This document shows, in pieces, positions 40,041-49,050 of a stretch of 64,000 nucleotides of DNA. The notes beneath the pieces are model-generated. The model worked only from the letters and a program-made list of their open reading frames with translations. It did no database searches and was not told the origin of the DNA. The translations under genes and the position numbers were made by a program. Source of the stretch: JAEUQQ01 sp963697285 (GTDB taxonomy: Bacteria > Acidobacteriota > Vicinamibacteria > Vicinamibacterales > JAFNAJ01); NCBI GenBank assembly GCA_963697285.1, contig CAVONI010000012.1:558001-622000 (forward strand). Direction: 5' to 3'. Every line of letters begins with the position of its first letter. Positions within the stretch are counted from its first letter, which is position 1.

Positions 40041-41185
40041 GGATCCTGCACGTCAACAACTGGCTGCCGGCGCCGCCGGTGGACGGCGGCAAGCTGCGCA
40101 AGCTGCAGCAACTCGATGCGCTGCGGCACGTGCACGAGGTCCTGGTGCTCGGGCGTGCCGCGACTGACGCAGACCGGCCGTGGCTCGAGACACGGCTGCC
40201 GGGGATACGCGTCATCGAGGCAGACGCCGCTCCAGACGGCACAGCCGCCACGACCGCCGCCATCCGGCTGGTGCTCGGCGCCCAGCGCGTCGACGCTGTA
40301 CACGTGTCGGGCGTGCCGCAGTGGCCCGGGACGCGCGGCTTCGAGGCGGTGCACGTGGTGCTCGACGTCGACAGCATCGAGAGCCGCGTGCTCGACACGC
40401 TGCGCGCTGCGGGTGTCGCCGACATCACGCCGCTCGACCTGGCCGCGGTGCGCGCGCTCGAGCGTCACGCCTATGCACACGCCGGCCACGTCATCGCGTG
40501 CTCGCACGTCGATGCCGACGCCATCCGGCGCATCGCCCCGAGCGCGCGAGTCTCGGTGGCACCCAATGCGATCGATGTCTCGTCGTTCGCGCTCACGCCG
40601 CTCGCCCCGCCGCGCACACCGCCGGTGATCACCTTCACGGGCTTCCTCGCCTACCGCCCGAACGCGGACGCGTGCCGTCACTTCGTGCGCGACATCCTGC
40701 CCCACGTGCGCGCCCGGATGGGCGGCGTCACCGTCCGCCTGGTCGGGCGTCTGCCGCCCGCGGAAGTGCAGCGTTTGAACGCTGTACCCGGCGTCGAAGT
40801 GATTGCCGATGTGCCAGACATCCGGCCCTATCTCTCGCAGGCCGACGTCATCGTCGTCCCCCTGCGCGCGGGAAGCGGCACGCGGCTCAAGATCCTCGAG
40901 GCATTCGCCGCCGGCCGTCCCGTCGTGTCGACCACCCTCGGGTGCGAGGGTCTCGACGTGGTCGACGGGGTCCACCTGGCAATCGCCGACGACGCGCCTG
41001 CGTTCGCCGACGCCACCGTCCGTGTACTGCGCGATCGCGTGCATGCGGCGACGCTGGTGACAGCGGCACGCGCACTGGTGGAACGCGTGTACGATCGCAC
41101 GGTGGTGGGCGACGACATCCTCGCGGTGTATCGCGGACTCGCGTCGTCGGCCCCTCGAGTGCAGCGCGACGCGCCGACATCATGA
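40037..41185 (+). CDS. GT4-type glycosyltransferase
   Basis: The product is 382 aa. It begins MRILHVNNWLPAPPVDGGKL and ends with the GT-B donor domain: VAPNAIDVSSF, VITFTGFLAYRPNADACRHF, VRLVGRLPP and VIVVPLRAGSGTRLKILEAF (the EX7E-like donor site with E near GSGTRLKILE). This is the TIGR03087/stp1-like group often found in exopolysaccharide loci. ATG 40037 overlaps the previous stop and its own stop overlaps the next start, so translation is coupled. Confidence 0.9.
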   Translation: MRILHVNNWLPAPPVDGGKLRKLQQLDALRHVHEVLVLGRAATDADRPWLETRLPGIRVIEADAAPDGTAATTAAIRLVLGAQRVDAVHVSGVPQWPGTRGFEAVHVVLDVDSIESRVLDTLRAAGVADITPLDLAAVRALERHAYAHAGHVIACSHVDADAIRRIAPSARVSVAPNAIDVSSFALTPLAPPRTPPVITFTGFLAYRPNADACRHFVRDILPHVRARMGGVTVRLVGRLPPAEVQRLNAVPGVEVIADVPDIRPYLSQADVIVVPLRAGSGTRLKILEAFAAGRPVVSTTLGCEGLDVVDGVHLAIADDAPAFADATVRVLRDRVHAATLVTAARALVERVYDRTVVGDDILAVYRGLASSAPRVQRDAPTS

Positions 41186-42459
41186 CCACGCATGCCACCA
41201 GCGCCGACCCGCACGCACTGGTGCGGGAGGTCCTTGCGTTCAGGCCGTCTCCGACGGACGCGACGGCCCTCGCTGACGCGCTCGCGCGAGACGGCACTGG
41301 TCGAGGCCCGCTGTGGCAACTCCTCGTCGGCGCCAACCTCCTGCCGTTCACGGGCCTGCTGCTCGAGTGGCATCACGTCCTGGGTCGACTGGACGCATCA
41401 CAGGCGCAGTGCCTGAGGCAGGCTGCCGAGGCGAACGCGTTGCGACAGGCGTTGCTCATCCGCCGCGCGACCGAAGCCACACGCGTTCTCGCCGCGCACG
41501 GCGTCGTGGTCGGATGGCTCAAGGGTGCCTGGATCAGCGCGTGCGTCGTCGAACGCCCGGGCATGCGCTACATGGAGGACGTCGACCTCCTCGTGCCTGG
41601 ACCTCAGTTCGACCTCGCGCGCGACGCACTGCTCGCAAAGGGGTTCGTCGCCGACATGCCGGGCGAGTTCCTCGACGAGCGGCTTCCGGCGATATCGCTC
41701 CGGCGACCGGACGAACTGCCGGGGGCGGACGGCGTGTTGCGCATCGACCTCCACCACGGCGTGGCCGCCTCGGCGGACCGCGTCTGGAGCACGGAGGCGT
41801 TCTGGTCGTCGGCGATGCGTCGGCGCGTGCAGGGCCTCGAAGTGACCGTGCCGTCGCACGCGGCAGGCCTGGTGATTGCGGCACTCCATGCGTTCAAGCA
41901 CGGATACGACACGCGACATCACTGGACGGCGGTCGCGGATGCGTCGGCGATCCTGCGCGCGGCCGGCGCGTCGCTCGATCTCGAGTGGCTCGAGGCGCAC
42001 ATGCGAGAGCCGCGAATCGCCACCGCCCTCTACATGCTGCTCAGCGCATGTAGCCTCCCACACAGCGGCACGGCGTCCGGTGATACGGCGCGTCACCTGC
42101 AAGCGGCCGCGGCCACGCGTGTCAGCGCGCTCGGCGTGCGTGACGCGGCCGATCGCGTCTTGCACCACGGTCGCCGACTCAGGCCGATCACCGGGGCAGA
42201 CTTCTCGCTGATGGCGGTCAGCGAGCAGCCGACAGTGAGCGCGGCGGCCAGGCGCTTCGCCTCGGCCTTCACGCGGCGGCGGCGGCGGGAGGCTGCAGGC
42301 GTCGCCCGTCAGCCACGTCGTCGGGCGATCAGGTCCCTGAGCGCGTGGTCGGCGGTGCTGCGCACGAACTGGCGGTACGCCTACACGACGTTTCTCGTCG
42401 GCCGCCTGGTGGCACGACTGGACGTGCAGGCGCGGGCCGATGATGACCCGCCCGCGTGA
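41182..42459 (+). CDS. Nucleotidyltransferase-fold protein (NTP_transf_5-like)
   Basis: The product is 425 aa. The fold signature is VVVGWLKGAWISACVVERPG, then MRYMEDVDLLVPGPQFDLAR (acidic pair EDVD) and LRIDLHHGVAA, matching the uncharacterised nucleotidyltransferase family PF14907. These genes recur with PqqD-like, HprK-like and B2 genes in lasso and related peptide loci and in exopolysaccharide loci. The reaction is unknown; transfer of a nucleotide to a peptide or lipid-linked sugar is possible. Confidence 0.85.
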   Translation: MTTHATSADPHALVREVLAFRPSPTDATALADALARDGTGRGPLWQLLVGANLLPFTGLLLEWHHVLGRLDASQAQCLRQAAEANALRQALLIRRATEATRVLAAHGVVVGWLKGAWISACVVERPGMRYMEDVDLLVPGPQFDLARDALLAKGFVADMPGEFLDERLPAISLRRPDELPGADGVLRIDLHHGVAASADRVWSTEAFWSSAMRRRVQGLEVTVPSHAAGLVIAALHAFKHGYDTRHHWTAVADASAILRAAGASLDLEWLEAHMREPRIATALYMLLSACSLPHSGTASGDTARHLQAAAATRVSALGVRDAADRVLHHGRRLRPITGADFSLMAVSEQPTVSAAARRFASAFTRRRRREAAGVARQPRRRAIRSLSAWSAVLRTNWRYAYTTFLVGRLVARLDVQARADDDPPA

Positions 42460-42749
42460 CCGCGGCCCCTCGTCCACTGCCCTCTGACGCCGGCGCACGG
42501 GCCATCGCGGGATGGCTGCCGGAGGTCCGCCGCCGGATCGTCGCACGGGCGGCACGATTCGTCGGTGGGCGCGCCGAATGCGTCGTTTGGCGCCATCCGG
42601 CCAGGTCGGCCAAGGGCACGCCACTTGGGTACCGCATGGGGCCTTCCCGCTCGTTGCCGGGAAGGCGTCGATCCACGCTGTGCTACCCATCGAGGCGCGC
42701 ATGTCAGAAGGGGCTCCCTTCCCATCATTGCGGCGGTCTCGCCCGGTGA
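42456..42749 (+). CDS. Possible small ORF coupled to the nucleotidyltransferase gene
   Basis: GTG 42456 overlaps the previous stop (GTGA) and opens 97 codons. The first 55 residues look protein-like (SDAGARAIAGWLPEVRRRIV), after which the sequence becomes Arg/Ser-rich and overlaps the start of the RHS gene. It may be a small gene, a frameshifted one, or only a spacer. No family is recognised. Confidence 0.3.
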   Translation: MTAAPRPLPSDAGARAIAGWLPEVRRRIVARAARFVGGRAECVVWRHPARSAKGTPLGYRMGPSRSLPGRRRSTLCYPSRRACQKGLPSHHCGGLAR

Positions 42750-45700
42750 TCCTCCTGCTGCTGGTCGGCCTCGTGGCGATCGGCATCCCCCGGCAGGTCG
42801 GGGCTCAGACACCGACGTTTTCGACGTTTCAGACGCGATTCACCTCGGGCAGTTTCGACGAGACGATCTCGTGGAGCGCGGCTGGGATCACCAACCTCGA
42901 GCAGTTCATGCTGCTCCCGCCGGCGGCCAATTACCGCGGCGACCCGCCGACGTATGGCAAGTCGATCTCGCTGACCGCCAGCGTTGACGTCAACGACACG
43001 ACCCCTGTGCCGGGCGCGTGCGGCGAGTTTCGGTACCACACGCTGACCCTCTACGGCTACAACCTCGACGAACTCGAGACCACCGTCTTCACCTGCAAGC
43101 CCGGCCAGGCCTGCCCGTCCGACAACGCATCCAGCGCACTGGGTGTGTCCGGCAGCTTCACGTTCTGGCCCACGGTGCAGGGGGCCACGCTCGCGGCCAT
43201 CGACTACCGGGTGGATGGCGGCTGCGAGCCGCAGCGACGTGCCGTCATCACCATTGTCGCCGCATGGGACACCGCGGTCTGGCGCAGCGATCCGCAGCAG
43301 AACGGCGGCCCGGACGGCAAGCCGTTCGTGCTCTTCACGGATGGCGACGGCGACGACGGAGGTGGGGGCGGCGGAGGCGACGACCCTCCGACGCCCGAGG
43401 ACTGCGTCGATGGCGGATGCAACCAGTGCCCCGAGGGCATGACGTGCGACCCCGGCGAGTTCGGCCAATGCCCTGCCGTGACGATCAACGGCTGCCCAGG
43501 GAGTTCCGGACCGAACGCGTGCGGGGGATCGTCGTTCGGGCGGTCACAGGGCCTGCCTGGCTACTGGGTTGACACCGCACTGGTGATGCCGGTCATCAAG
43601 GACACCGACTACGTGATGGTCGGCAACGGGCCTCCCGTGCGGATGACGCGCACGTGGACACAGGTCGACTCGGGCGCGACCATGTTCGGACCGAACTGGA
43701 GCTTCCCCTACGACGCGTGGCTCGAGGGCGGGTTCTGCGGGCCGGCGGTCGTGTGGACAGGCGCCGGTGGGGGACGAGGGTTCACGCCGCCTGCCGGCGT
43801 CGTCTGCGACAACCCACCGGTGGGCCAACCCATCGTCTACGACCGCATGCCGGGGCACCGCGACACGCTGACCTACACGCGCGACGCGCTGACGGCCGAG
43901 CACTTCGACTTCGACGACGCGCAGTCCGGCTACCGATATCGCCTCGAATACCTGAGCGGCAGCGGGTTCCGCCTTGTATCGATCACCGACCGCAACGGCC
44001 AGGCGGTTACCATCGGCAGACACGCGAACGGCACGATCGCCACGGTGACCGACGCCAGCGGCAACGTGACGAGGTTCGGCTACGACGCCAGCAAGCGTTG
44101 CACGTCGATGACGACCGCCGACGGGCTCACGGCGACCTACGGGTACGACGCCAACGGCCGACTGGCCACGACTACCGACCTGCTCGGCACCACGAGTGCG
44201 TTCACGTACGACGCGGCCGGCACCCTGACAGGGTTCTCGGCCGGCGGACGCTCCGTGTCGTTCCTCTACGGCATCTCGTCAGGACGGAAGTTCCTGGCGG
44301 GGATCAGCCACGACGCGGGCGCGCACTGGACGACGATCGCGCCGCCGACGGTCGGCGGCGGCTTGCAGACCCTGCAGGTGACCTCGCCCGCCGGGCGCGT
44401 GCGCCAGTTCACCGCACGCGACGGCAACACCATCTCGGCCACCGACGTCGTCGGGACCACGACCTTCGAGTACGACGCCGATCGGCGCCCGCTGAAGATC
44501 ACTCGACCGGACTCGACGTTCGTCACGTACCAGTACGACACGGCCGGCAACCTGCAACGCTTCGTCGATCCCGCGGGACGCCAGACCACGTATACGCACG
44601 ACGCCGCGCGGCGGATGCTGACGAAGACGAACCACGCACTCGGCACGTGGGAGTACGGCTGGAGCGCACAGGACAAGTTGACGAGCGTCAAGACGCCGGC
44701 GGGCGTGATGACGACGTATGGACGCGACGCCAGGGGACGCGTGTTGACGGCCACGCAGGGAGGCGCCGGACTCTCGCTGGCCTACGACACCGGCGGTCGC
44801 GTGACGAAGCTCACTGACGCCCTGGGACGACAGAACCAGTTCGCGTACGACGCCGTCGGAAACGTCGTGTCGTACATCGACGCCCTGGGCGGAGAGCGTC
44901 GGTACGAGTACGACGCCAACCGCCGCCTGACGAAGATGATCGGCCCGGATGGCACCGCCCGGCTGTTCTCGTACGACGCCTGCGTGGCGACCGGTGTCAC
45001 CGACGAGGGTGGCCGCACCGCGGTGACGAGGCACAACGCCGACCTGTTCCCGACTGCGATCGTCGATGGCGCAGGTCGGCAGCTTGCATTGGCCTACGAT
45101 GCCGACAATCGGCTTCGCAACCGCTCGCTGGGCGGCATCACGACAGTGTTCGGCTACGACGCGGCAGGTCGGCTCACCAGCATCGCCACCGGTCCCATCG
45201 TCAGCTACCAGCAAGGGCAGCCCGTCTTTGAGAGCACCGTGAAACTGACGTTGGACGCACTCGGCCGGACGACGACGGTGACCGACGAGCGCGGCAAGGA
45301 CACCGACTTCACGTACGACGCCTCCGGCCGCTGGCTGACGGCGACCGATCCGGACGGTTACGTCGTCAGCGTCACGCGCGATGCGCTGGGTCGCGTCCTC
45401 ACGAGGACGAACGCCCGCGGGGCCGTCATGTCGTTCGACTACGACCCTGACGGACGATTGCTGAAGAAGTCGCTCGGCGGCACTCCCGTCGCCACGTTCA
45501 CCCGACACGCCGCGTCTGGCCGCCTGGCCAGCACCACGGATGCGACTGGCCAGACAACCTTCGGCCACGATGCGGCAGCGCAACTGACGGCCATGACGGC
45601 CCCGGATGGCAAGCAACTCGGTCTGGCGTACAACGCCGTCGGGCAGGTCTCGCGACTGACATACGCGGGCGGGTTCGTCGTCGACCACACCTACGACGCG

Positions 45701-46993
45701 CAAGGGCGGTTGGCGCGTGTGCAATGGCCCGGCGGCTTCTTGCGCCTGTCGTACGACCTTGCCGGCAACCTCGTCGTCGAGCAGCGATCGAATGCGACCG
45801 AGACGCGGTACACGCTCGACGCCGGGAGCCTCCCCTCACGAATCGAGCACGTGGCCGGCGGATCGGCGTTCGCGCGGTTTACGTTCACGCGCAACGACGG
45901 CGGACGCCTCGTCGAAGAGACGCGGCAAGTGCCAGATGCCCCGACGGTCGCAGGACTCGGGACGGCATCGGCCACCTTCGGCGACGCGAACCAGCAGGTG
46001 ACGTCGGGCACTGACGTCTACACGCACGACGCAGACGGCAACCTCACGACGGTGACGGGTTCGCGTTCATGGTCGGCCACCTTCGACGCCGAGAACCGGC
46101 TCGTCGCGCTGACGCGGGGAAGCGAGACCCGGACCTTCACCTACGACGCGTCGGGCGCGCGGGTGTCGTCCTCGGTCAATGGCCAGACGCAGCGCCACTT
46201 CTACGACCCGCGAGGGCGCCTGCTGTGGGACACCGACGGCACGGGGGCGGTCATGGCCTACTACGTCTACACGGGCGACCGCCTCCAGGCCAAGGTCGGG
46301 CCTGGCGGAGCGACGTACTTCTACCACCACGACTCGCGTGGATCGACGGTGGCACTCACCGACGGCACGGGCACCGTCATCAACGCCTATGCCTACGGCC
46401 CGTTTGGTGAGATCACGCGACGCCGTGAAGCCGTCGCAAACCGGTTCACCTACGTTGGCGCACACGGGGTGCAGGACGATGGCGACGGCCTGTTCTTCAT
46501 GCGCCATCGCTACTACGACGCCCGCACGGGACGCTTCGTCAGCCGTGATCCCATCGGCTTCGACGGCGGCTACAACCTGTATGGCTATGTCGGCGGTGAT
46601 GTGGCCAACGAGGTCGACCCGTCTGGTCTCGAACCACCGAAGAAGAACGACGCCGGCGCCGCGGCACTCAAGTGCATGGTGGTCGTGTCGAACGGTATCT
46701 TCGCGGGTCTCGAAGTCGGCGCCGCGTTCACAGTCGGGGGACCGGTCGGTGTGGTGGCGGTCATCCTCGCCGCCGACGACCTGATCACCGCCTTCCGCTA
46801 CGCCGGCGGCAAGACGCCACGCACGTACGACAGTGCCCTCGATCTGGCAGACGATATGTTTGTTCCCGGGGGCGACGGCCGCGGCTACCTGCTCAACAAG
46901 ATCTATCGGCTGTTCATCCCTGAACCCCTGGACTTCAGCGCCGATGCCGGACTCGTACCGCCCCCTGCACACGACGACTGGGAACAGCGATGA
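42701..46993 (+). CDS. Secreted RHS/YD-repeat protein
   Basis: The product is 1430 aa. ATG 42701 follows GAGGCG and opens a signal peptide (VILLLLVGLVAIGIPRQVGA); the frame upstream is ignored. Residues about 30-210 form an unrecognised domain, then a Cys-rich linker (CVDGGCNQCPEGMTC) and a DUF6531-like start (NGPPVRMTRTWT). About 25 YD repeats follow (YDANGRLATTTDLLG-type), forming the RHS shell, and then the core end DPIGFDGGYNLYGYVGGDVA, EVDPSGLEPP. The 110-aa tip has a hydrophobic stretch (LEVGAAFTVGGPVGVVAVIL) but no recognised toxin motif. No immunity gene follows. It overlaps the next gene by four bases if that starts at 46990. Confidence 0.85.
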   Translation: MSEGAPFPSLRRSRPVILLLLVGLVAIGIPRQVGAQTPTFSTFQTRFTSGSFDETISWSAAGITNLEQFMLLPPAANYRGDPPTYGKSISLTASVDVNDTTPVPGACGEFRYHTLTLYGYNLDELETTVFTCKPGQACPSDNASSALGVSGSFTFWPTVQGATLAAIDYRVDGGCEPQRRAVITIVAAWDTAVWRSDPQQNGGPDGKPFVLFTDGDGDDGGGGGGGDDPPTPEDCVDGGCNQCPEGMTCDPGEFGQCPAVTINGCPGSSGPNACGGSSFGRSQGLPGYWVDTALVMPVIKDTDYVMVGNGPPVRMTRTWTQVDSGATMFGPNWSFPYDAWLEGGFCGPAVVWTGAGGGRGFTPPAGVVCDNPPVGQPIVYDRMPGHRDTLTYTRDALTAEHFDFDDAQSGYRYRLEYLSGSGFRLVSITDRNGQAVTIGRHANGTIATVTDASGNVTRFGYDASKRCTSMTTADGLTATYGYDANGRLATTTDLLGTTSAFTYDAAGTLTGFSAGGRSVSFLYGISSGRKFLAGISHDAGAHWTTIAPPTVGGGLQTLQVTSPAGRVRQFTARDGNTISATDVVGTTTFEYDADRRPLKITRPDSTFVTYQYDTAGNLQRFVDPAGRQTTYTHDAARRMLTKTNHALGTWEYGWSAQDKLTSVKTPAGVMTTYGRDARGRVLTATQGGAGLSLAYDTGGRVTKLTDALGRQNQFAYDAVGNVVSYIDALGGERRYEYDANRRLTKMIGPDGTARLFSYDACVATGVTDEGGRTAVTRHNADLFPTAIVDGAGRQLALAYDADNRLRNRSLGGITTVFGYDAAGRLTSIATGPIVSYQQGQPVFESTVKLTLDALGRTTTVTDERGKDTDFTYDASGRWLTATDPDGYVVSVTRDALGRVLTRTNARGAVMSFDYDPDGRLLKKSLGGTPVATFTRHAASGRLASTTDATGQTTFGHDAAAQLTAMTAPDGKQLGLAYNAVGQVSRLTYAGGFVVDHTYDAQGRLARVQWPGGFLRLSYDLAGNLVVEQRSNATETRYTLDAGSLPSRIEHVAGGSAFARFTFTRNDGGRLVEETRQVPDAPTVAGLGTASATFGDANQQVTSGTDVYTHDADGNLTTVTGSRSWSATFDAENRLVALTRGSETRTFTYDASGARVSSSVNGQTQRHFYDPRGRLLWDTDGTGAVMAYYVYTGDRLQAKVGPGGATYFYHHDSRGSTVALTDGTGTVINAYAYGPFGEITRRREAVANRFTYVGAHGVQDDGDGLFFMRHRYYDARTGRFVSRDPIGFDGGYNLYGYVGGDVANEVDPSGLEPPKKNDAGAAALKCMVVVSNGIFAGLEVGAAFTVGGPVGVVAVILAADDLITAFRYAGGKTPRTYDSALDLADDMFVPGGDGRGYLLNKIYRLFIPEPLDFSADAGLVPPPAHDDWEQR

Positions 46994-47004
46994 GGGAGGC
47001 CACC

Positions 47005-49047
47005 ATGTCGATGCCGCACAGGCGCTGCACCCGCCTCGTCGCCGCGGTGCTCGGTCTTGTCGTGATCGCCCGACCCGGTGCCGACTCGGCCACGGCCCAG
47101 TCGCGGGTCGAGTCCGTCCGCTACACGTACGACGCGGCAGGGCGGCTCACCGCCGTCTCGCAGCCGGGCGCCGACCTCGTCTACACGTGGGACGCCGCGG
47201 GCAATCGCACGTCGGCCCTCGTCACGGCGCTGACGGCCCCGGTCGTGGAATCGCTCTCACCGAGCGCGGTTGCGGCCAACACCGCGACGCCCATCCACGT
47301 CCGGGGACGCGGGTTCCTGGTCGCCGGTGCCGGCGTGCCGACCATCACGTTCCTGCTCGCCGGGAACGTGCGCGGTACCGCCACCGGCGTGGCAGTCCTC
47401 TCGGATTCAGAGATCGTTGCCGTTGGTCCCCCACTCGTCGGCGTGCCGCCGGCGTCGTCACCGCTGGTGTTCGATGTCGAGATCGCGTTTCCGGGCCGCT
47501 TGCCGCAGACGCTGTCGTCGGCATGCCGATCGATCTCGAATCTCAGCGACACGCCGGGATCGGACCTGGACGGCGACGGAATGCCCGACACGTGGGAGGC
47601 CGCGCACGGCACCGACCTGCAGGTGGACGATGCGTCCCTCGATCCCGATGTCGACGGCATCAGGAACATCGACGAGTACCGAAGCGGCACGCTGCCCCGC
47701 GGCGGCCACGTCCGCTACTTCGCCGAGGGCGCCACGAGCACGTTCTTCGACGATCGTCTCGCGCTCCTCAACACGACCGACGCCACAGCCGACGTGCAAC
47801 TGCGCTTCCTGAAAACCACCGGCGCGACGGTCGCGCACGAACTCCGGCTCGGGCCGCACACGCGAGCCAGCGTTGACCCGAAGGCGCTGCCGGGCCTGCA
47901 GAAGGCCGAGTTCTCGACGGTGATCGAGTCGAGCCAGCCGATCGTCGCGGATCGGACGCTGTCGTGGGATGCCACCGGCTACGGGGCACACGCCGAGACG
48001 AGCGTGGCCTCGCCGGCCACCGAGTGGTACCTGGCCGAGGGCGCCACGCACTCGGGGCTCGAGTTGTTCTACTTGATCCAGAACCCGAACGCGTCGCCGA
48101 CCACGGTCACGGTGCGCTACCTGCGCCCCTCGCCCGCCCCACAACTCGTCCGCACGTATCCCGTCGCCGCGAACAGCCGCTTCAACATCTGGGTCGACCA
48201 GGAGGGACCGGAGTTCGCGAACGCCGACCTCTCGGCGGTCCTCACCGCAACGCGACCGGTGATCGTCGAGCGCGCGATGTACCGGGATGCACCCGGGCAG
48301 TCGTTCACCGCCGGACACGCGAGCGCGGGCATCACGATGCCGGCGCGCGCATGGTTCCTCGCCGAGGGCGCGACGGGGCCGTACTTCGACCTGTTCGTGC
48401 TGGTCGCCAATCCGAACGACCGCGCGACCCAGGTCCGCGCCACGTACCTGCTCGAGAGCGGGGCCACCCTGCAGAAGACCTATCCGGTGGCCGCCAACAG
48501 CCGCTTCAACATCTGGGTCGATCTGGAGGAGTTCCCCGACGGGTCCGGCGTGCGCCCGCTGGCCGATGTCGCCGTGTCGACGATGGTCGAGTCGCTCGAT
48601 GCCACTGTCCCGATCATCGTCGAACGCGCGCTGTGGTGGCCGGGGTCGTTTGCGACCTGGTACGAAGCGCACAACTCGCCGGGCACGACGGCACCGGGGA
48701 CCGCGTGGGCGCTGGCCGAAGGCGAAGTCGGCGGTAGTCGGGCGACAGAGACCTACGTGCTGGTCGCCAACACGTCGGCGTTCGCGGGGCAGGCGCGCGT
48801 GACGGTGTACTTCGTGGACGGCACCTCGGAGTCGGCCCTGGTGGATCTGGCCCCGAGCAGCCGTACGAACGTGGTGCCGGCCGCCCTGTTTGCGCACACC
48901 GCCGGGCAGACGTTCGGCACGGTGGTCGAGAGCGTCGACACCGGTGGCGGCCTGCCGCAGATCGTCGTGGAGCGCGCGATGTACTGGGATGCCGGCGGCG
49001 TGTGGTGGGCCGCCGGCACGAACGCCGTCGCTACACGGCTGCGGTGA
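47005..49047 (+). CDS. Secreted YD/IPT plus WFLAEG-repeat protein
   Basis: The product is 680 aa. ATG 47005 (with GGGAGG before it) is preferred to ATG 46990, which overlaps the RHS stop. After a signal peptide come two YD repeats (YTYDAAGRLTAVSQPG, YTWDAAGNRTSAL), an IPT/TIG-like domain (ESLSPSAVAANTATPIHVRG), a Ca-binding-like segment (DLDGDGMPDTWEAAHG) and four or five repeats of the WYLAEGATHSG/WFLAEGATGPYF type ending IVERAMY. The C-terminal half is paralogous to that of the gene at 2665. It probably works at the cell surface with the RHS protein. Confidence 0.8.
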   Translation: MSMPHRRCTRLVAAVLGLVVIARPGADSATAQSRVESVRYTYDAAGRLTAVSQPGADLVYTWDAAGNRTSALVTALTAPVVESLSPSAVAANTATPIHVRGRGFLVAGAGVPTITFLLAGNVRGTATGVAVLSDSEIVAVGPPLVGVPPASSPLVFDVEIAFPGRLPQTLSSACRSISNLSDTPGSDLDGDGMPDTWEAAHGTDLQVDDASLDPDVDGIRNIDEYRSGTLPRGGHVRYFAEGATSTFFDDRLALLNTTDATADVQLRFLKTTGATVAHELRLGPHTRASVDPKALPGLQKAEFSTVIESSQPIVADRTLSWDATGYGAHAETSVASPATEWYLAEGATHSGLELFYLIQNPNASPTTVTVRYLRPSPAPQLVRTYPVAANSRFNIWVDQEGPEFANADLSAVLTATRPVIVERAMYRDAPGQSFTAGHASAGITMPARAWFLAEGATGPYFDLFVLVANPNDRATQVRATYLLESGATLQKTYPVAANSRFNIWVDLEEFPDGSGVRPLADVAVSTMVESLDATVPIIVERALWWPGSFATWYEAHNSPGTTAPGTAWALAEGEVGGSRATETYVLVANTSAFAGQARVTVYFVDGTSESALVDLAPSSRTNVVPAALFAHTAGQTFGTVVESVDTGGGLPQIVVERAMYWDAGGVWWAAGTNAVATRLR

Positions 49048-49050
49048 CGC

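Noticed and set aside
46660..46993. RHS tip as a pore-forming toxin with an immunity gene.
   Set aside because: Only one hydrophobic stretch, no recognised toxin motif, and the next gene is a large secreted protein rather than an immunity protein.
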